The notes: generated by a model from the sequence alone, not told the origin. A stretch of DNA of 64,000 nt from Amyelois transitella (GCF_032362555.1 NC_083535.1:8804001-8868000), one strand, 5' to 3'. Counted from the stretch's first letter, positions 1 through 13,800 are shown. Made by a program: numbers and translations.

Positions 1-1450
1 ATTTCAATTTTATTTCGATATTGATGTAAAACTTATATTCTAACAATAAAGCAGATCTGACGATCTTTTTTTAATTGAATTTGTTTACATGACAAAAGTT
101 ATGAAAACATTTAAAATTGAACATTTGAGTTTATTTTAAATGTTCAGGCAAATTTCCTGATATACATAATTTGATGTTGTTATCTTATAAAGTAACTTGA
201 CGCTTACAACCAATGTGTTACCTCAAAAATTACCACCAAATATTTGCATTCTATAGTAATATTATAGAGATAGATAATTTACACTGATACTAATACATGA
301 GTATGATAACTATGAAAATCACAGGATAAAATTAAAGAATGTTCTAAAATCAGAATCATTAATTTAAATAGATTTTTAATTTGCATGAAAATAAAACATT
401 CAAATTTTTTTACTAGTCCCAACTACAAAATTTTAAGATTGTATGTAATGGTATAACAATATAATTTTTCCTCATGCAAGCTCTCATGATACGAAGTATT
501 GAATGTACTATGCTTATGAAGAAAGAATCTTTAAAAGAGCATGAATTATAATAATCATGAAATATAATTCTAAATAACAAAAGCAATACAATAGACCACA
601 TTATAAACATGCAATACGCTTTATAATTCGTAGGTAAGCTTACCCGAGTCAATATCGTTTTTCACCGATAATATTATGAATTATATTTTTTAACTTAGAT
701 ACTATTACCGAATGTATAACTTAATAAGCATATTTTGCAAAATGAGTTTTATATTATAACTTTTATTATTAGCGACACTATAGTCATTTGTGTACTCATA
801 AATGATTATTACTAAGTAAAAATGATATGAAAAAATAAATCATTTTTTAAGTAAACGATCTATTATTTCTCATGTTTCCTTCTTCTAAAATAATACCCGT
901 AATAAATCCACAACTTTGATATTTTTTATTGAATTTTAAAATATAAAATAAAATTTTCAAGAAAGCAGTTTATAAATAGTATAATATATTAGGCATAAGT
1001 ATGACAACAATTGGTAATTTCAAAATATCTTGATATTAAGACTTTTAAGAAGGTTATACTAAACACGAAGAACCGTTCACGAAACGGAGAGCTTTTGGAC
1101 GGAGGGCTTGATGTGATTTTTACGTATTCTGTAAATGCTCTGAAAATAGCAAAGTAATTATATTTTGAGTCACATTTAATCAAAGAATAACATGGTAGAA
1201 TAAAAATAAGAAAAAATCGAGAACTTATAATCATCAATTATGTACGTTATAATAACAGAAGTTTCTAGACCTGAGTAAACATTTTTTCACGGCAGTTTCC
1301 TTATGTAAGTGATGTCAAATTTTATACTATTTCATGCAAGATTTTTTTGTAAAATCCAAATTTGAAAAACAATATATATGAGTTTCTGCTTAGATAAATT
1401 ACAGGGTGAAAGTGAGTGTTTTTATATTTTTATCATGTTTAAAATATACT
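1..1450. other. A+T-rich flank, no gene seen
   Basis: This stretch is very A+T-rich. Both strands hold only short open frames without recognisable domains or convincing splice sites. It lies downstream of the 3' end of the OGT-like gene on the minus strand. I see no RNA gene or recognisable repeat in it. Confidence 0.5.
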
Positions 1451-1712
1451 GCCGTGTGGTTCCCGGCACCAATACAAAAAAGAATAGGACCACTCCATCT
1501 CTTTCCCATGGAAGTCGTAAAAGGCGACTAAGGGATAGGCTTACAACCTTGGGATTCTTTTTTAGGCGCTGGGCTAGCAACCTGTCACTATATGAATCTC
1601 ATTTCTATCATTAAGCCAAATAGCTGAACGTGGCCATTCAGTCTTTTCAAGACTGTTGGCTTTGTCTACCCCCCAAGGGATATAGACGTGACCATATGTA
1701 TGTATGTATGTT
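1451..1712 (+). repeat. SINE-like dispersed repeat, family A, near full length
   Basis: The element opens with GTGTGGTTCCCGGCACC and ends in a (TATG)n tail. It contains the blocks CGTAAAAGGCGACTAAGG, GGGCTAGCAACCTGTCACTA and AGTCTTTTCAAGACTGTTGG. The same block order recurs in this window at 19237-19430 and 52743-52951 on the plus strand and at 24276-24533 on the minus strand, with fragments elsewhere. I recognise it as a very common moth interspersed repeat. The short tetranucleotide tail and lack of coding capacity suggest a SINE, but I did not identify clear A and B boxes. Confidence 0.8.
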
Positions 1713-1996
1713 TAAAATATATTTTTGCTATTTCGCAAAATTTATGTTTTTTTTTCTTGTGTCATGTATCATAAGAGACAACTTTTAATTTTCAAAATCA
1801 AATTAATTTTATTATTTTTTTATAAGTAGAGTAAACTTTGCACAAGTTGGTATGCCAACTTTCCTGCAAAATAAGTAAAATAAAAGTAAGTAGTATCCAT
1901 TTCTAAGAGACCCAATGCCCATCATCTAAAAATTTTGTGAAAATATTATACCTATATTTATCCAATAACTATTCAACATCTTACCTTTTCTTTCTT

Positions 1997-4900
1997 TTAT
2001 TGAATCTCTTGTTCTTCAAAAGCATTTAAATGATCCGGTGCATGGCCAGATTCATAATTTTTCCACATCTTTTCATAAAGAGATTCCAAACCCCTGGCGT
2101 AGTGTTCGCAATCAAACAAAGTACTCTCTAAACGCGATTTTGATATTTTGGCTCTCATATATCTTCGACTGTAAAAAAATATGATAGGTATTAAAATATA
2201 TACATCTCAAACTAAAGGTAATGTAGGAAGGATAAATAAAAACAAGACTAACATATAAAATTGATGACTTTAAAAAATATATATTGTGTTAAGTTATGCA
2301 ACTAAAGAAGCCACTATTGCGCTTAATTTTGTAGGTTTCTATTTACTGAAGCGAATAGAGAAAAATATAACTTACAACTCAGTGTTTGTTCCAAGTTTAA
2401 TAGAAATATCCTCGTATTCCCGGCGACTTTTGGCAATCAACTCTGAGCAGCTTAATGCATTCAGCTGGGAGGCAGCAACTCTAAAAATGACAAGTAATTG
2501 AAATAAAATAAACTTAATTATAACTTAACTCAATCTAAAGAAAAGGAAAATAAAATAATAAACAATAAACGGAAAAATATATGGTGCATTTGCGGTATGA
2601 TGCCAAGAACTCCGACTGCATTCCCACGCTGAATGGCAATCGCTAGATATCGTTTGCGCGAGATAAGAGCCATCTCTCTTGTACAATAATTAAACATACT
2701 ATTTACTCCTAAGTAATTATTACAGAACGTAACATTTAGATATCAATTTGAATTACATGAGAAGTGAATATTGTAATTTATATTTCAACTTAAGTAGCAC
2801 CAAGATTGCTTAGATAAAACCAAATTAATCTATCTTGTACGAGTAACAGGCATACTGTATCCATGATCCAGTAATAGTAAGCAGATTCTCGTACTTGTCT
2901 CTTATTCTTATTAACTTTTACGCGCAGCTTCGTGAATTTAGCGGTACCAACATGCGCATATTTAGCGCCACTCACATGCACGGATTGAGCACCCTACAAA
3001 TGAATACAGTTTTCTCTCAAATCCCACGGTAAGTATATAGTTTTTACCAGAATTAAAATGTACTCTATGTCCTTCTCCAGACTCTTTATTAACGAGTATA
3101 TACTCAAAATTTCAAGTAAATTGGTTTAATAGATAACGCGTGAAGAGGTGACAAACGAACAAATAAACTTACTTTCGCATTAATAATAATAGTTAGGATT
3201 ATTATATCCAATCCGTCTTTAAATATCAAAATTAATGTGTTGGAGAAAAGTATGTTTAATGTACTATAAAGTTAAAGCATGTATGTACTATACCTAGATG
3301 CTAAAGTTTTCCCAGGAAGTGTTACCACAGGAGTACCAGCCCACAGCACATCCATACAAGTCGTGTGGCCATTACACAGAGGGGTATCGAGGCAAACATC
3401 TGCCAACTGACCCCTTCGCACGTGCTCTTCTTTGCAAGCTATTCTCGAAAATATTATTCTGTTGGGCGCCAATCCTGTAATAATTGGAAAAAAGAGATGT
3501 TTTTTAAATATGACAATTTAAAACAGCAATATAACTTTAATGGAAATGAAAAAGGTTACGTACCTAAATTTTGTGCGAACTTTCGAATATTTGGCTCCCC
3601 GGCTGCAGGAAAACTCAAAAGCCACAAAACACTATTTGGCACATTTTTTAAGATATTGATCCATGTTTCCACTATGAGGGGATCCGTTTTATATAACTGA
3701 TTAAAGTTGCAATATACAATAGCATTATTTGGAAGACCATACTGTTTTCTTGTCGTAATTACTATGTCTCTTCTTATATCTTCACCAGAAGCAACTTTTT
3801 TATTGGAAAAATTTATAGAAATACCATTTTGTATAGGAGTTCCTTTGACTAGTACCTACAAAAGAAAAATAATTATTCCATAATTTTAATAATTATTCAC
3901 TTTGATTAAATGACGAGATATAAAAAAATTTATGTTATGAATATAATATAATCAGGAGGTTCACTTACTTCAACTTGATTAGGATTTCCTGTCATTTCAA
4001 CAACATATTTCGGAATGTCTATTGTTCTTATACATAATTCGATGGGTTTAAAATTTTCAAACTCTACTAAAGATCTAAATTCATTCGTACAAAACAGGTT
4101 CTCAATATGAATGTCTTCAGCGCAATTAATAAACGCATTATTTACATCAAGGCAATTTTGTTCTTCTACGTTTACTATATATTGAGCTTTCAAATGTGGA
4201 AACATTTGCTTGTGGTCCCCAATAAAATAAGTCGAAGACATGTACCCAAATTTTTCACTGAAATCATTTTCTGATGATTTCGGTGAAGAAACTCTGTCGG
4301 TTACAATATAATCCATGTAATCTGCCCCACTTGTACCAGGATACCCTAACCACATTACTTGTATAGGTGTCGGTCGCAAAGCAAATATTTCGTTCCTCGC
4401 GCCCTTAGTATACCCATTCATATTAATTAATATATTTATACCGTCTTTATTTATCATCTCAGCAGCTTTGACATTACATTGTATTTGAGATAAATCAGCA
4501 AAATGTTCTGATTCGTTTATTATTTTACTACGGAATGTGGTTCCATCATTACGATTTAAAGCGTAACAAAAAACTTCTATTTTATCTCGGTTATGCAAAC
4601 CTGGAATTGACTGCATCAAGTGTGACGTGGGATGATTACCAAAGTCACTGCTCACATATCCGATTCGCAGTCGTCCATTCAACTCTCGTTTATACTCAAA
4701 ATTACACCTCTCAATATTTTTGACTTTTTCGGAATATAAATTAGCATGTCTAGTTGCAATTTCTTTTCTTACTCTATTTGACAACGGATAAAGGATGGAA
4801 TGATGTGGATGAACAGAAGTAAGTTTTTCACAAGACAACTGATTTTCAACTATAGTAATAATGTTGTGCATCCTTTCATTATAATTATCCCAATTACTTA

Positions 4901-5773
4901 TTATTTGTAAGCAATGCACTAAGTTACAATATGCATCTGGAAAATCTGGTTTTAATTTTAAAGCATTCTTGTAGAACTCAATCGCTTCTGTAATATTTCC
5001 TAAATCTTTATAAATACTCGCAAGGTTACAGTGGGCATCAGCAAAGGAAGGATTAATTTCTATAGCTTTTTTAAAACACGATTGAGCTCCTGAGACATCT
5101 TGTAGTTCCCTTAAAGTGTTGCCCATATTACTATATGCATCTGCAAAATTTGGTTGAATACATATAGCTTGTTTGTAGTGCATCAAAGCTTCATGAAGTT
5201 TACCTGAAATATAATAATATTTTATTTTATTAAAACCAGCCGTTTTTCAAACTTCTAAACGCCAGAAAACTTTTAAGCGCAAGAATATAATGGATACAAA
5301 AAGTCATTTTTCAACTTAAACAAAAAGTTTCAACAACATTTTCGATATTACCATCTAAATATTTTTGACTAAACCAACCTTGATGCTGCAATAGTGATGC
5401 CAAATTACTATGAGTGGCTGCGAAATTGGGAAATACTTCTAATGCTCTCAAGTACAATTTCGTCGCTTCTTCAATGTTCCCTTGTTCCCGTTTTACATTT
5501 CCAAGATTGTTCAGTGTATCCACGTGTACTGGGCACAAATGCAAGGCCTTGTTATAGCACTCCTCTGCCTCAGACACAAGGCCTTTCTCTTTGAGTGCAT
5601 TAGCAAGATTGCAGTAGGCATCTGGGAAATTTGGCTGGAACTCAATAGCACGGCGATATGTTTCTATAGCAAGGTCTATGAATCCTTGCTTGTAGTAGAT
5701 GCATGCTAGGTTCCCGTGAACAATCCCATTTTTAGGAGTTAACTTTAGTGAGTGCAAGTAAACTGCTACCGCC
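1997..5773 (-). CDS. Ogt: O-GlcNAc transferase-like protein (TPR + GT41), 5' part missing
   Basis: OGT transfers N-acetylglucosamine from UDP-GlcNAc to Ser/Thr of nuclear and cytosolic proteins (Drosophila super sex combs). Six exons join in frame on the minus strand: 5773-5379, 5203-3969, 3855-3564, 3474-3294, 2480-2376 and 2168-1997 (stop), about 793 codons. The first exon and the start of the second encode TPR repeats ([40 protein letters not shown]). The catalytic region follows with [11 protein letters not shown] (catalytic His segment), [31 protein letters not shown], the UDP-site [22 protein letters not shown] and [16 protein letters not shown]. All junctions are GT-AG with matching phases. 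Family members are about 1,050 residues, so roughly 250-290 N-terminal residues (the upstream TPRs) are not found. Many normally invariant stretches carry substitutions, suggesting a divergent copy. AATAAA overlaps the stop codon (minus strand). Confidence 0.9.
2790..3165 (-). repeat. Degenerate LINE/Helitron-type 3' repeat inside an OGT-like intron
   Basis: On the minus strand the segment shows the order 'cacctcttcacgcgttat', 'agtctggagaaggacatag' and 'ccgtgggatttgagag'. I recognise this as a common lepidopteran non-coding repeat. A similar degenerate copy is at 45360-45620. It lies in the intron between OGT-like exons 2480-2376 and 3474-3294. Family assignment is from memory of pattern, not from a search. 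Confidence 0.4.
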
Positions 5774-6663
5774 CTGGAAAAATATGTAATGGATCAAATT
5801 GTGAAGATTTTTTAATAAAAAAAAAAAACAATTTCAAGTAGTTAAATATAAATATGAGGATCTATAGGATGCTTTTGTGTAAATAATTTCTTGATTTTGA
5901 AATACGAATTTCTATTGAAACGGATTTCTAGTTCAGTACTGCAATATACTACAGTCAACCTAAGTAAAAATCAAAAAACTATGGATTGGCTTTGTGACTA
6001 GAAAATATGTTTAGCTTCTACTATAAATTATAAGTTCGTTTAAAAATAACATCTACTTTTGTAGATTTTGACATACCAAGAACATTTACGAAAACAATTT
6101 TCAAGTAATATTGAAATAAAATTATCAATTTAATATAGAAATAAATAAAACATCTATAATCCCTGCATAGCGTAGTCTACAAAAACTAATTAATTGATGG
6201 TTTTTTCAACTGCAAAAAAGAAAAATATAATGACATAGATTTATTTTCAAAGAAAAGGAAAGCGATACAAAAGATTAGGTACAAATTTCCTTGATAAACG
6301 ATAATCTTGGCCAAGAGCCTGTGCTTTGGGCTAAGGCCACGATGTCATTTGGTAAACAGATATTTCTTTAATTCAAAGTATCTACTAAAAAGTAATATGG
6401 GACCTTTGTAATCCGTTATAAAAATTCGCATTCGCTAGCATTTTGCAAAGCTTGCCAAGGGTTCGGTAACGAAGCCTTTTGCGACAAAATCATTAATTAG
6501 GAGTAATATTATTTAATGAGTGCATTTGCTTTGTCTTCTACGACAAAAAGGAGAAGAGATAGAGTGATTCTATTTTACTCTTTCTATGTATAAGGACTCG
6601 GCAACATTGAATAAATATTGTGCTATCTTAATATAAAATGCAAAATAAATATTTCCAAATTAC
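5774..6663. other. A+T-rich stretch upstream of the OGT-like exons (probable intron)
   Basis: No TPR-coding exon could be found here on the minus strand, although the first recognised OGT-like exon (5773-5379) starts inside a codon and must have an upstream partner ending with two bases of that codon. The stretch contains no other gene that I recognise. Confidence 0.4.
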
Positions 6664-6960
6664 CTTTTGATTTTATTTTTGAACCAGGTGATGCAGCCAT
6701 TAGTGTATCCTGACGTCTCTGCCGTGAGCCGCGGCGGGGCGATGTTGATGACCGTGTACACGACGATGCATTGGTAATCCATAACACAGACATGTCCTCA
6801 AGGCGACCAAGGTTGTACTGAGCCGCCCAGACGCCGATCAGGGCATTACCTATGACGCGCCCGCGCAAGCTGCCAACTTCCCAGGAGCGACAAAGTCGAC
6901 GCAAGCAATGACCTTCAACACCACGATTGAACTCACGAAGCGCACGTGTCAACCGCGTAG
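6664..6960 (-). other. GC-rich open segment with a donor site; candidate 5' exon of the OGT-like gene
   Basis: On the minus strand an open frame beginning MDYQCIVVYTVINIAPPRL ends at 6664 in AAAAG|gtaatt. It leaves two bases (AG) that combine with the first G of the exon at 5773 to give Arg, the residue conserved at this point in OGT (…R-A-V-A). An in-frame TGA lies shortly before that ATG. The encoded 40 residues show no TPR and match nothing I recognise. The block is much richer in G+C and CpG than its surroundings. Alternatives are a promoter-proximal CpG-rich region or an old transposon fragment. Reading it as an exon is inference from phase only. Confidence 0.25.
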
Positions 6961-7265
6961 TCTATAAGCGACATCATATAATCAAAAGAAAAACTTGTAA
7001 AACTTTTCGAACAGCTGTTACCAAGTCAGCTGTTGTTGTTTACGTCGCGCGTTGGGCGGTTTTCGAAGAAATTTTCGTATCGGTTAATAAATAAAAGTTT
7101 TAAATGAGCTATAAAAATTAACGTTTAACTGCAAAATAATGTGTGTGAAACGCAATATCGATTTAGGTTGGGCACGCGGCGACGGGGCGTGGTGACGCGG
7201 CGGGCGCCGGGAGCGACTGCCATCGCTCTGCCGTGGACCACACGCTGGAGGAAACTTCGGCCTAA
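6961..7265. promoter_or_regulatory. CpG-rich block, possible promoter region
   Basis: Two CpG-dense patches (about 7035-7060 and 7165-7255) stand out sharply from the A+T-rich surroundings. They sit upstream of the minus-strand OGT-like exons. Unmethylated promoter DNA of housekeeping genes often looks like this. I see no TATA box or clear initiator and cannot place a start site or decide its direction. Confidence 0.3.
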
Positions 7266-10200
7266 TCCTAAATAATGCCACTCATGATACTAAACTTCAC
7301 GCATTAACAAATTTTCTATATGAGCATTAAATTGATATTAAAACTCGCTGACAAGTTTCAGCCGAGCCAAATCTTTCCGGTCCCTGGGACCGGTTTGGCC
7401 TGGTGACCTATTTTTCTTACTTAATTAAATGTGAACAACGTAGACAAGTGATAACATTACTGAAATGTGTTCTCAGTTGTAGATTGAGTTATGGCCTTTT
7501 ATTATCAATTTCTTCGAAAGTATTTTTATTCAGTTAATTACAAAACTTTGGTAACTGTTACATATTTTTAGTTTTAAAGAAATTTCTGTTGATGTTGATT
7601 AAGACAATATTCCATGCATTTGAAATAAATTATTTATGGGACTCATTAGTTTCTGGAGTTATTGCATATACTCATTAAAAATATTGGTGATTTAAATAAA
7701 CCAAGGATAAAAATTCTAGTCTTGATTCTAATTTTGCCTTTGGGATGCGGAGGTAAGACAATAGTCGCTTTGTTTATAGACATATCGTCGTTGCAAAGCC
7801 TCATTGGTAAATGGACATTTATTTTAATTTTCTTTTTATTTACACTTAATAATGTGAAGTATTTAATGCAAATATTAGTGAAAACGCAGTCAATGACTTT
7901 GTACTTATTACAATCGTCATCAGGCTCTTCATAGATGATCACAACAGCTCGATGTAATAACATCAAAGGCAAAGATTCGGTCGAATATCACACTCGAATT
8001 TTTGTCTAACGCTGACGCATTACTAAGACGAGTCCCTTGAAAGATAGACCTACCAATAAAATAACATTGGAATAGGTTTAAAAGAAAGGATGTCTTCTAA
8101 ACACATTCCACTTTTTCTCATTCAGTTTTTATTATAAATTAAAAAAAAAAACTAGGTAATTTAAAAATGTCCATGACAAGCTTCTTATTCAAGCAAAGAA
8201 TTTAAATTTGACCACATTCCCTTCACATCAATGTTAATGTACGAAAATATATCACGAAACACATTATAGCATTACGACGCTCTCATATCAAACGCAAATT
8301 GGCCATAAATCGGGCTGCCCTCTCCGATCGCTCGTAAATTTACATATCTCAAAACCTCTTCAAAGCTTTAACTGAGCTGGAGCAGAAATAACCAAACGTG
8401 TGACATCCTCATTTTCAATGTTAAAATCTAATTTTATCACTACTCATGTCGCTCACTTGCCAACTTTCGTACAATTTTGACAGATACGTAAGTAGTTATA
8501 ATTAAATTCAAGAAGCATTGCCAAGGCCTTTAGTTTAATACACGCGTGATCATAGTCTTCCGTGTTCTATAGAGAACAATACACATGCCGCGCTTCATAT
8601 CATACTTCCTATAAATAACATCAGCAATAACATAAACTAGCTCTACCCCGCAGCATCTCCCGCGGTAATTTGCGCCACATACAAACACACAGGACACAGG
8701 TTAGTCAAAAATCCTGCGGGAATTATACATTCTATGGTATAAAAAATTTTCTTTTCCGCACTCCATCACTTCATAAAACGATTTAATGCAGATCTGTTAA
8801 GTGGTTCAACTATAAAGACCAAACAAACAAATACACTTTCGCATTTATAATATTAATATGGATTCGATCAGATATGGTAGCCCTGAGAAGGTGATTCGTG
8901 TAATCGTCTCCTGGATGTCTGAAATATTTTTGATATCTACAGTCTTTAATCATCCATATTACGGACAGGGAAACTCGCATTAGTTTTATTTTTTTAATCT
9001 TTTTTTTTCTCATCTTCGAAGCCATCATATAGAGGCAGAAGAGATACTGTTACTGGACTAAAACAATTTTTCTCTATACGGGATTGAAATATATTCTCAT
9101 ATTTAAAACTATTATTCAATTTTTTTTAATCTCTATATATCTATGCCCAAGTATGTCGTTGGATAGGTTTGAATCATGTAAGAGTGCTTTACATACATAC
9201 ACAAATCACACCTCTTTCCCAGAAGGGTAGGCAGGGACATCTTTTCTATTACCACGGTACCTGTATATCTCTTTTGCTTCGTCCACGTTCATAACTCCAT
9301 TTGGTGGCTTATATGCATATAACAAAATTAATGAACACGAACAGGCAGACGAACGCACATTGCAAAACTAAAAGGATTATTTGTAGACTACGGATCCTCA
9401 TACGGGTTGATACGTACAAATCATGTCTGGCGTCTTTCATTACTCATCTGCAGTGCATGACCCAGTTCTGCGCGATTGCAACATTTTTTTATTAAATATT
9501 AATGGAATTTAGTTTGGCCACGTGCCTATTCCAGTTTGAAGAACACCCAAAAGATAATGATCGCGAACCAATGGATTTCGAATGTTTCATCGTTTTCAGA
9601 TATTCACGATAATGTATCATATTATTTGAGCCATAATTTACACATTTATAACGGGCATTGTTCCAAGAAATATCTCTTATTGAACCGTTATTATCGGTTC
9701 ATTATTTTTTACATCAATTTACGCGCGGTCGTTAAATATTTCTATTTTAGTGCGAATACTGGTCGAATGTTTACTGGATGAAGCAGAATGTTTACGGTGT
9801 TTTGTTTACACGTGGTTCCGTTTGGCTATTTGTTTGACGGATTACGTATTCCAGAGCTACAAACTAATTTTCACGATCGTGAACTTTACTTTGATTTAGA
9901 ATCTTCTTAGAGGTTGGGTAAAGAATAAATCTATAATGGTTATATTGTAAGCTTCAATTTACATCATGTCAGATGTTTACTTTTAATCAGCTATTTGGTA
10001 TTTACAGAATACAAAATGTATTTGTTCTGTCGATAAATACTGAAATTATCGACCCAGTATGACTCTTCAACTAAATAAAAGCAATTTTAACAATACGAGT
10101 ATTTTTGTGTTTAAAAATGATATTTAAAAATAAAAAAAGGCAATATTTCTTTCGGGCATTGAGTAATTCAAACAACATTAAGTTATTTTGCAATTACATT

Positions 10201-10881
10201 TATTATATTAAATTTCGAACAATGTTACAATGAATATGAAGTATATTTGATGACATTGTGTCAATGTAGATATAACCTTTGGATAAATATGGAACAAAGC
10301 AAGAATAAACAGACTTAAAGGTGATACAATAGCATATTGAACAAAAGCGACGGGACAAGGCCGATAAATATAACGTAAATTCACGCTCATAAGACTTGAC
10401 TGTGCGAGAATTTACGTTTAATTTATTTAAAAATTGTGAAGAGAAACCATGTTCATTAAGTATAATGCACTATGAAAATACAAAAATTATATAAAGAAGA
10501 ATAATGGGATCTGACACTTTTTTTGGGTCGGATCTTATGGCCTACAAACGATTTGATAACAAATTTTTCAGAGTTTTGAACTCAAAAATATTAAAAATAA
10601 TATATAAAGATAAAATATAGCATTTAAAATGCATTTAGGTATATTGAGATACTTAATATAATATTTTTTCTTCTACATAATAAATTTCCTTAAAGGTAAT
10701 GATTATGAACAGTAAGAACTGATATTATTTTAGCACAATATTGGATTTATGCTTTTGTTACCTACAACTTACGTTGACATATAATGGATTACTGATATAC
10801 AGTATAATATGTAATACCTTATATACCTATATAGTAAATAGATCGTTATGTTGACTATTGCACAATTTTACTGATTTTGAC
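7266..10881. other. Intergenic region between the OGT-like gene and Trh
   Basis: There is no convincing coding exon on either strand. The open frames are short, A+T-rich and without domains. One repeat fragment (9195-9300) is annotated separately. The right end is the 3' untranslated or flanking region of tryptophan hydroxylase (minus strand); AATAAA signals on the minus strand at 10422-10427 and 10199-10204 are possible polyadenylation signals. Confidence 0.5.
9195..9300 (+). repeat. Dispersed repeat, family B ('CCTCTTTCCC..AGGGGTAGGCAGAGAC' type)
   Basis: An (ACATAC)-like run is followed by a diverged 'cacctctttcccagaagggtaggcaggga' block and 'cttttgcttcgtccacgttcataactcc'. The same block order occurs at 19533-19675, 14715-14855, 12556-12600 and 63001-63087, and inverted at 25222-25252. 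This is a known-looking lepidopteran interspersed repeat; the class is not determined. Confidence 0.65.
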
Positions 10882-13800
10882 TTATTTTTGTTCTGGTCTT
10901 GGAGAAGCGCCTCTATCAGAATTAGGTGAGCTGTTTCCTGAAGTACTTTGAGGACTCCTTTCGTTCACCTGTAAACATGAGAAAGTTTTTGCAAGGTTTG
11001 CGGAGTTCAGATCGCTATGAAAATCATGGTTAAAAGGTGCACACCTCCTCTGCAGAGCGGTGAGGCTGTCGCTGAGATTTACGCCAAGAAGAAGATGTAA
11101 ATAACTATAATGTAAGTAAATGGACAAATAATACATATATCCTTTATGCCCATAAAGGCAATAAATAATACCTTGGATTAGGTATTATTTTAAGAAAAAT
11201 TACATATAGAAGAAATGAGCGGAGGACGCTCCACTTAGCTCTTAAATATAAGGAGTTAAAATATACAACCAACATAGAATTATTAAAGGCTCTAACAAAG
11301 GCTGAACAAAGGTATGAATCATAGTGAACATAAGCAAACTAAAAGGAAAATCCGCATTGCGGCTGTTCTGTCCTGTGAGAAATGTTTCCTCCCGGATTAT
11401 CGCCGCTTTTTAATATACTGTACATTAATATTTCAATATTGAGTGGTATTGAGAAAAATGTGTTTGATGTAATAATTCAAAATATCTAACGAAAGAAGAA
11501 ACTTTCTGCAATGTTTTAAATTATTATTTTTAAACTAAACCAGTGTCACTTGTCAGTATAGTATAGTCACCAGTGGTTTCCACCGATTACTTCCAAACGA
11601 CGAGCGATTTAATACAAAATCTTTTTGTAAATCGAATTTTTGAATATCTAGTAAATTACCCTTTTGATTAAATTATTTCAACTTCACTTTCTTTAAAAGG
11701 TCGAGTTTAAAATAACTAACCGTTTTCATCCTTCGTCTACCTATACCTACCCTATAAAATTTCCACTTCATTGGTTAAGTGGTTTTGAGATAGCGTGTTG
11801 AGACAGTGAACGAGTCGCCCTCTTATTTTAAGAAGATGGCACTGAGTTCAAGAGTGCATTATAAATTAGCAGTATCAGATGTTTAGCCCTTTTGACTATC
11901 AAACGAATTATAAACGTGTTTCTCTGAAATATATTTATTTATTTAAAATTTTATTACCGAAAAAATAAACAAAGGGCTGACTTAATGCCGTTTGGCATTC
12001 TCTACCAGTCAACCAACTGACCAAATACAAAAAGTTTACTTGCAAATTAGATACATAACAAACAAAATACATGAATACAAACAAGATACATAAAATACGT
12101 ACAAAATACACTAACAAATTTCACTTTTATTAAAACTAAAAATTTATTAATAAAAAGAATTTTGGAGCCTCGAAAGATGAAAAAGGTTAAAATTCAAAGG
12201 AAGTAGCTAACCTTAAAGCCTAAAGCAGTGCTAAAAGCAATCTTCTATCTACACAAAGCTTTGTTTCCTATAAATTGTGTTCATAATAAAACCATCCATC
12301 GCCGTAGGGAATGCCTGCTCCTTATGTTTACCGACATGCCTAGCGAGGCATATTTACTAAAGCAACTAATTGTAAGTTCGCTAAATCAATATTAACGTGG
12401 GACAATGTAAAGCTTTAGAAACTACATAAATTAATTGCTGCGCGTACACGCTACGAGTTATTTTAACATTATAATGCACATAAGTTACCATCATCATACT
12501 TATAATAAAATCCTGAAAGGTAATTGAAAAACAAAACCTGTCATACAATACTTAAATTACGCCTTTTTCCCGAAAGGGGTAGGCAGAGACTTCCTTAAAA
12601 ATCTGTCTGTTTTCATTTAAGAGATGCAATATAAAATGTTTTAATATTACACATTCGTACATCACGTCTTTATTTTTATGGGGTAGACAGAACCGACAGC
12701 ATAATCAGTTATTCTGAAGCATACCTGTAATCCAGCGTGTAACATATTTGCAATCGTTTCAACGTCAAGAGTGGAATCTTGGGCTGATATCTTCTTGATA
12801 GCTGAAGAAACGATGCAGATGTCGCCTCTAAGCTCACTCACGAGGGCAGTTATCTTTTGGGCATTACTCAGTACCTCCACACTCTGAGTGTATGGGTTGT
12901 ACCGCACTCCAAATGGACGCTGTATGCTGTCAGCAAAAGCCCTGCAATATCAGTTTGTGTAAGAGTTTTTAGACTCGTGGAAACGTTTGGCATTAGTCCC
13001 CGGCTGTCTTTTTCAAACATCACGTAATAATTACCATATTTTTTGGTTTCTCAACATTTGTAGACGTTAAATTAATTACTTAAAAACTTTTTTTAGGTAC
13101 ATATATACACGAAATTTAAAATTCTGTGAACTAGTATTTTGAAGGTTATTATAGAAGGCTCCCTGTGTCACACTCAACTCACTCCTTAGAAATTTCAAGT
13201 AAAGTATGTGACATTTTAGATGAACACCTGCAAAGGAAGGTGCATTTGCCCTGTGACTCCTGTGACCTTACTAATGAACATAAAACAGACGGCAACATGT
13301 ATCTAAGCCACTTGTCGCTCACTTTAAATATTCATTACATTCTACTGTAGACAAGAACTTTTGAATCTCTTTATTGAGTTGGTAATAATAAAATCAAATA
13401 TTCACAATCCGTATAAGTACACAAAGAGTTTCAAGAACTTAAACTCCAATTTGCAATTCTCAATTATAATTTTGTATTCAAAGTTAGAAAAGTTCAAAAA
13501 GGAATATTTCTTTTTGTTTATGTTAAAGAGGAAAATTGTCGATAAAAGACAGAAGGTTTGTAAAAAACCTCAGAGATGGAACACGCGTTTTTATTGTTAC
13601 TTTTGTGTTAAAAGAATTGTGTAATATTGAAAGGAAGAACATTTGACAAAGGTACCGCTGTCATGTAATGTAACAAGTTTCGGAGGTCACTCATGGATTT
13701 TAATACTACTTAGGTGGACCCCGGGCACCTTCCCTTGTAGAAACAATCGAAACTGACATTTGGAAAATGATCATAGTGCATCAAAGAACCCACCTCATTT

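Noticed and set aside
3298-3700. Plus-strand open frames of 60-111 codons
   Set aside because: They are shadows opposite the minus-strand OGT-like exons at 3294-3474 and 3564-3855.
7084-7281. Arg/Pro-rich 65-codon minus-strand frame
   Set aside because: It is produced by the CpG-rich block and runs into A+T-rich sequence with no donor site; treated as possible promoter DNA instead.
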